Position numbers and translations under genes: made by a program | The notes under the pieces: model-generated | Told to the model about the DNA's origin: nothing | What the model saw: only the letters and a program-made list of their open reading frames with translations | The model's database searches: none | Source of the DNA: Gammaproteobacteria bacterium | GTDB taxonomy: Bacteria; Pseudomonadota; Gammaproteobacteria; GCA-001735895 | Reading direction: 5' to 3' | Assembly: GCA_029288195.1 (NCBI GenBank) | Contig: JARFPR010000110.1 | Location: forward strand, 1-19,109 | DNA length: 19,109 nucleotides | Shown here: positions 16,336 through 19,109 of the stretch, piece after piece | Layout: each line of letters starts with the position of its first letter | How positions within the stretch are numbered: the stretch's first letter is position 1

Positions 16336-16340
16336 GGAGG
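16336..16340 (+). promoter_or_regulatory. Shine-Dalgarno that fixes the azlC GTG start
   Basis: GGAGG lies five bases before the GTG at 16346. The ATG two bases earlier (16344) is out of frame and meets a stop after two codons, so the GTG is the start. Confidence 0.75.
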
Positions 16341-16345
16341 GCGAT

Positions 16346-17059
16346 GTGTTAAGCGGTAACACTGAAGTGATGCGCAAAGCGATGCTGGACGCGGTATCGC
16401 TGCCTGCTTTCATTTTGTTGTTCACGATGATGGGATTCGGTTCGCTCGCGCGCGGTGCCGGGTTTGGCGCCGAGATGGCGGCGCTGGCGTCACTGATGAT
16501 CTGGGGACTTCCCGGTCAACTCGCCATGGTCGAGCTGACCGCAACCGGGCAGGGCATTATTGCGATCGTATTCGCCTGTTCGCTCGCCAACGCCCGGTTC
16601 CTGCCGATGGTGGTGTCGTTCGTGCCTGCCATGTCGCGTGGTCGTTCGAGTCTGGGCGGCATGTTGCTCGACGCGCAGTTGTTGTCGATCAATTCCTGGG
16701 CGGTCTGTCTGCGCGAGTTTCCGAGTATCGCGCCCGAGTTTCGACATCGCTATTACGTGACCTTTGCGAGCTCGATCCTGCTGGCAGCAGTAATCGGTAC
16801 CCTGATCGGGTACCACGGTTCCGTATTTTTGCCCGCGGTGGTGATGCTGGGGCTGGTTTTTATCAGTCCGCTATTTTTTGCGCTAGTTCTGTTGGCGGTG
16901 CCGGGCCGCGCGGAACGGTACTCGATGATTCTCGGCTGTGCCACGATTTCGATTGCACACACCCTGTTCCCATCGGTCGATTTGCTGATTGCCGGGTTTG
17001 TCGGGGGTAGTGTCGGATTCGCCGCAGGGCGATACTGGAAGGGCGGTCATGGGCGCTGA
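16346..17059 (+). CDS. azlC: AzlC-family branched-chain amino acid exporter, large subunit
   Basis: This is a 237-residue inner-membrane protein, the larger half of the two-part AzlCD exporter. The family signature is visible in GFGSLARGAGFGAEMAALAS, LMIWGLPGQLAM, and ANARFLPMV, and the length is normal for AzlC. The start is GTG, fixed by GGAGG five bases upstream. It follows the AEC stop by 27 bases and overlaps azlD by 11 bases. Known AzlCD pairs export branched-chain amino acids or their analogues. Being in an operon with a 2-hydroxyacid dehydrogenase hints that its substrate might be a related amino or hydroxy acid, but nothing in the sequence proves this. Confidence 0.87.
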   Translation: MLSGNTEVMRKAMLDAVSLPAFILLFTMMGFGSLARGAGFGAEMAALASLMIWGLPGQLAMVELTATGQGIIAIVFACSLANARFLPMVVSFVPAMSRGRSSLGGMLLDAQLLSINSWAVCLREFPSIAPEFRHRYYVTFASSILLAAVIGTLIGYHGSVFLPAVVMLGLVFISPLFFALVLLAVPGRAERYSMILGCATISIAHTLFPSVDLLIAGFVGGSVGFAAGRYWKGGHGR

Positions 17060-17378
17060 GTATTTCTGGATCATCGTGCTTAGTTGTGCCGCGGCGACCT
17101 TCGTCTGGCGGGCGCTCGGCGTCCTCGTGGTCAAGCGAATCGACGCCGATGGTGCTTTTTTCCAGTGGGTTACCTGTGTTTCGTACGCCATGGTGGCGGG
17201 GCTGGTGTTTCGCATGATTATCCTGCCGGAAAGCCAGCTGGCCGAGGTGTCGATCGAGATTCGCGTGGCCGCGGTAATTATTGCCTTTGCAGCGTATTTC
17301 CTGTTCCGACGTCGACTGGTTGCGGGCGTGATCGCCGGCGGCGTCAGCCTGTCCGGGCTGGTCGCCTGGATTGGTTAG
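17049..17378 (+). CDS. azlD: AzlD-family branched-chain amino acid exporter, small subunit
   Basis: This is a 109-residue protein with about four membrane segments, the small partner of AzlC. It opens with EYFWIIVLSCAAATFVWRALGVLVV and has RVAAVIIAFAAYFLFRRRLVAGVIAG near the C-terminus, typical of AzlD. The ATG at 17049 is used; the frame is open further upstream to 16989 but that part overlaps azlC and homologues start here. It shares 11 bases with azlC, implying coupled translation. It is the last gene of the plus-strand unit and stops 10 bases before the convergent tctA stop. Confidence 0.85.
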   Translation: MGAEYFWIIVLSCAAATFVWRALGVLVVKRIDADGAFFQWVTCVSYAMVAGLVFRMIILPESQLAEVSIEIRVAAVIIAFAAYFLFRRRLVAGVIAGGVSLSGLVAWIG

Positions 17379-17387
17379 CGAGTTGAT

Positions 17388-17418
17388 GTCAGACGGTCGA
17401 ATCGGCTGACGCTTTTTT
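17388..17418 (+). terminator. Intrinsic terminator of the azlCD unit, inside the tctA 3' end
   Basis: A plus-strand hairpin, 17388-17410, pairs GTCAG with CTGAC, then after one A/G mismatch adds four more pairs (one G-T) around a three-base loop. It is followed by GC and six T residues at 17413-17418. The hairpin starts 9 bases after the azlD stop, so it can end azlCD transcription, although it covers the last codons of tctA on the opposite strand. Confidence 0.65.
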
Positions 17419-18903
17419 ATGCTTCTTGAAAAACGCGCCGTAGATGCTGCCGCATAGCGTCAACATGCCGGCAATCAGCAGGCCCAGCGCGATCCAGCGA
17501 TCGAAGAACCCGCTCCATTCGAAGTGCAGCATCTGCATTGCCTGGGCGAAGGTCTGTTCGCCGATCTTGCCGAGAATCAGGCCGAGCACGATACCGGCGA
17601 CCGAATAGCCGGAGCGGCGCAGGAAAAAGCCGATCACGCCGGCGAGAAACATGACCACGACATCGATGGTCAAACCGCGCACCGCGTAGGCGCCAACGGT
17701 TGCCAGTAACAGTATCATCGGCGCCAGGAACTGGAACGGAATGCGCAACAGGTTGATGATGGTCTTGGTTTCGAGAAAGCCGATGACGATGATCGACAAA
17801 TTGGCGAAAAACATGGCTGCGAAAACGACCCAGACCAGGTCAGCGCTATTGAGAAATACCAGTGGACCGGGCTCCATGTCGTGCATCTGGAACACGCCGA
17901 CCATCATCGCGGTGAGCGCGCCACCCGGTAATCCGAGCGCGAGCAGCGGGATCATTGCCGCGCCGGTGGCGGCATTGTTGGCGGTTTCTGACGAAATCAC
18001 GCCCTCGAGTTTGCCCTTGCCGAACTCTTCCGGAGTTTTCGACCAGCGCACCGCCTCGTTGTAACCCATGAATGCGGCCAGCGTCGCGCCGATGCCGGGC
18101 AGGATACCGCAGAAGAACCCGATTACGATCGAGCGGATCACGGCAAACTTGTGCGCGATCAATTCTTTCAGGGTCGGGAATTCGACACCCATCTTGGGTG
18201 CTTCGTACGAACCGCGGACTTTTTTCTCGGCCTGCACGAAAATTTCCGAGACCGCGAAAAAGCCGAGTATGGTCGGAATGAAATGAATGCCGGCGAGCAA
18301 ATAGGGCATTTCGAAATCGTAACGCTCGATACCGCCGACCGGGTCCAATCCGACGACTGCAACCATCAGCCCGATTAATATCGACAACCAGCCCTTCCAG
18401 AAAGTCTTGGCGCCGACCGAAGCCGCGACCGCCAGGCCGAAGAATACCAGCGCAAAAATTTCAGGCGGGCCGAAAGCGGAAATCGCCCAGTCGGCGATCG
18501 CCGCAGTCGCCGCCATCATGATAATACAGGAGACGACGCCGCCGATCGCAGAACACATGACTGCGGCGCCGACCGCCTTGCCGGCCTGGCCGTTTTGTGT
18601 CATCGGGTAACCGTCGAACGCGGTTGGCGCATTTTCCGGCGCGCCCGGGATGTTGAACAGGATCGCGGTGATGGCGCCACCGTAGACGCCGGTACAGTAA
18701 ATCACCGAGAACAGCATGATGCCGTGCTCGGGCGACAGGTGCGCGGTAAACGGCAACAGGATAGCGGCAAGGGTCAGCATGCTGACACCAGGAATTGCGC
18801 CGAACAGCATGCCGCCGATGACGCCGCCGAAGAAAATCAGGATACCGATCGGGTCACTGAATAGCGTGACTGTGCCCTGCAGAAAATTATCGAATGTTTC
18901 CAT
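17389..18903 (-). CDS. tctA: Tripartite tricarboxylate transporter, large permease subunit TctA
   Basis: This is a 504-residue inner-membrane protein with about twelve hydrophobic segments, the usual length for TctA. Diagnostic stretches are GGAITAILFNIPGAPENAPTAFD and GILPGIGATLAAFMGY with SSETANNAATGAAMIPLLALGLPGG near the middle, the two repeated ligand-loop motifs of the family. TctA works with TctB and a periplasmic TctC to import carboxylates such as citrate, using ion gradients. It starts 9 bases after the tctB stop, with an AGGG ribosome site. tctC is not in the window and may lie past the right edge. The substrate is uncertain because TTT systems serve many carboxylates. Confidence 0.93.
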   Translation of the reverse strand: METFDNFLQGTVTLFSDPIGILIFFGGVIGGMLFGAIPGVSMLTLAAILLPFTAHLSPEHGIMLFSVIYCTGVYGGAITAILFNIPGAPENAPTAFDGYPMTQNGQAGKAVGAAVMCSAIGGVVSCIIMMAATAAIADWAISAFGPPEIFALVFFGLAVAASVGAKTFWKGWLSILIGLMVAVVGLDPVGGIERYDFEMPYLLAGIHFIPTILGFFAVSEIFVQAEKKVRGSYEAPKMGVEFPTLKELIAHKFAVIRSIVIGFFCGILPGIGATLAAFMGYNEAVRWSKTPEEFGKGKLEGVISSETANNAATGAAMIPLLALGLPGGALTAMMVGVFQMHDMEPGPLVFLNSADLVWVVFAAMFFANLSIIVIGFLETKTIINLLRIPFQFLAPMILLLATVGAYAVRGLTIDVVVMFLAGVIGFFLRRSGYSVAGIVLGLILGKIGEQTFAQAMQMLHFEWSGFFDRWIALGLLIAGMLTLCGSIYGAFFKKHKKASADSTV

Positions 18904-18912
18904 CGTCAGTCC

Positions 18913-19109
18913 CTATTGCAGCACCGTAACGACCCAGCTGCCGATGTCGTAAAAGGGCCTGATGTTGCCGACGGGCAGTCCGACGAACAGGATATTGACG
19001 AACAGTAGCAGCAACAGGCCGTAAATCAACGCCATGATCAAGGCCATCGGCTTCGGCCGACGCTCACCAAACAGGTACATGACGCCGATGATGAAAAACG
19101 GGGCTAGCG
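18913..19109 (-). CDS. tctB: Tripartite tricarboxylate transporter, small permease subunit TctB, C-terminal part
   Basis: The frame enters from the right edge and ends at a TAG stop (18913-18915); the last 65 or so residues are present. Translating the minus strand gives FFIIGVMYLFGERRPKP, then a hydrophobic helix (ALIMALIYGLLLLLFVNILF), then VGLPVGNI and SWVVTVLQ at the C-terminus. The GERR turn between two helices and the short LP-x-G tail are typical of TctB. It lies directly before tctA in the same direction, as in most TTT operons. The N-terminal half is outside the window. Confidence 0.85.
   Translation of the reverse strand, partial: LAPFFIIGVMYLFGERRPKPMALIMALIYGLLLLLFVNILFVGLPVGNIRPFYDIGSWVVTVLQ

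Overview
The window reads as a chromosomal segment of a Proteobacterium, most likely a marine or environmental Gammaproteobacterium. This is an inference from gene content (Pot-type ABC importer, AEC, AzlCD and TctAB transporters, a serine-glyoxylate aminotransferase, an AraC-Ogt fusion), moderate GC content, and a 31-bp inverted repeat of the dispersed-palindrome type. No rRNA, tRNA, CRISPR array, phage or insertion-sequence gene was seen. Two genes are cut by the window edges: an MDR oxidoreductase on the left and tctB on the right.

Left region (1-6010). The tail of a zinc/quinone-type MDR dehydrogenase is followed by a nested inverted repeat. A minus-strand cluster follows, read from 6010 down to 398: PotA-like ATPase, periplasmic binding protein, an intrinsic terminator-like hairpin, two PotB/PotC-like permeases, a 76-residue protein of unknown function, and an AEC-family carrier that starts at TTG. 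This is a complete Pot-type importer. The hairpin would give more binding-protein mRNA than permease mRNA. The permease has a large extracytoplasmic insertion, and the binding protein does not look like a typical polyamine binder.

Middle region (6235-10980). This holds small exported proteins and stress-type genes. Two exported hypothetical proteins are divergently transcribed. Next come a membrane-anchored trypsin-like protease with an FHA-like cytoplasmic domain, a tandem pair of paralogous lipoproteins, and an AraC/O6-alkylguanine-DNA-methyltransferase fusion that lacks the N-terminal metal-binding Ada domain.

Right region (11073-19109). This looks like a 2-hydroxyacid/glyoxylate metabolism and transport block. 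A serine-glyoxylate aminotransferase is divergent from a 978-residue FAD/Fe-S 2-hydroxyacid dehydrogenase. The dehydrogenase is followed, on the same strand and tightly packed, by a second AEC carrier, azlC and azlD. That unit converges, with only 10 bases between stop codons, on tctA and the end of tctB. A plus-strand terminator hairpin for the azlCD unit lies inside the 3' coding end of tctA.

The most interesting candidates are the grouping of hydroxyacid oxidation and glyoxylate transamination with three transporter families, the FHA-like/trypsin protease, the unusual Pot-type importer with its coupled 76-residue partner, and the tandem lipoproteins. None is proven new from sequence alone.
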